A DNA stretch of 6,676 nt from Cryomorphaceae bacterium. Lineage in GTDB: Bacteria; Bacteroidota; Bacteroidia; Flavobacteriales; Schleiferiaceae. The stretch's first letter is position 1. Each line of letters begins with the position of its first letter. Where the stretch lies: positions 1 to 6,676 of the forward strand of contig DMCR01000022.1 of NCBI GenBank assembly GCA_003445735.1. Reading direction: 5' to 3'. A program made the translations under genes and the position numbers. Under the pieces are notes generated by a model. The model saw nothing but the letters and a program-made list of their open reading frames with translations. It ran no database searches and was not told the DNA's origin. Shown here piece after piece: positions 6,654-6,676 of this stretch.

Positions 6654-6676
6654 GATATACTCAGGGGTTTCCTCTT

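Noticed and set aside
6661..6676. End of a leftward gene entering from the right (possible minus-strand TGA at 6663-6661)
   Set aside because: The terminator orientation suggests such a gene, but only four or so codons would be visible, too few to support a frame or product.
1..6676. Search for CRISPR arrays, insertion sequences, tRNAs, phage or defence genes
   Set aside because: No spaced long repeats, terminal inverted repeats, transposase motifs, tRNA-like folds or defence domains were seen by eye; nearly every base is in a housekeeping-type gene.

Overview
The window looks like ordinary chromosomal DNA from a member of the Bacteroidota, most likely a marine-type flavobacterial lineage (order Flavobacteriales, possibly Schleiferiaceae/Cryomorphaceae-like). 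Three things suggest this. The histidine kinase has the lineage-typical AKETAHQ-x-GTP phosphoacceptor box. The starts lack Shine-Dalgarno sequences, and a TAnnTTTG-type -7 element lies before the leftward operon. The small four-helix 'YTGLLHLH' membrane protein and the GTHTE-type cyclase resemble Bacteroidota versions as I remember them. Genus-level placement is a guess. Base composition is moderate (near 50% GC by eye) and even across the genes, with no sign of recent transfer.

Layout. Positions 1-2642 carry three rightward genes packed as one probable operon: the 3' part of a membrane-bound sensor histidine kinase (1-801, cut by the window edge), hemW (801-1922, sharing one base with the kinase stop codon), and a cyclase-family (PF04199-like) metal-dependent hydrolase (1938-2642). 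Positions 2647-6569 carry three leftward genes, again tightly spaced: a small four-helix membrane protein (6569-6132), hflX (6122-4929), and maeB, the hybrid malic enzyme (4917-2647). The two operons converge with only 4 bases between their stop codons. Upstream of the leftward operon, 6570-6619 holds a probable promoter within a set of short TTGTAA repeats. A strong GC-rich hairpin follows at 6620-6653. It is best read as a terminator for leftward transcripts entering from the right, so it insulates the operon.

Roles. HemW is a heme-trafficking radical-SAM protein, MaeB makes pyruvate and NADPH from malate, HflX rescues or dissociates stalled or hibernating ribosomes, and the kinase senses an unknown signal. 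The cyclase-like protein and the small membrane protein have no assigned function. The genes do not form an obvious pathway; the arrangement looks like housekeeping genes sharing promoters.

No mobile element, CRISPR array, tRNA, rRNA, phage gene or defence module was seen, and I do not find a convincing novel system. The points most worth a second look are the divergent metal-binding motif of the cyclase, the HQ phosphoacceptor of the kinase, the 4-base convergent junction, the repeat-containing promoter, and the uncharacterised membrane protein leading the hflX-maeB operon.
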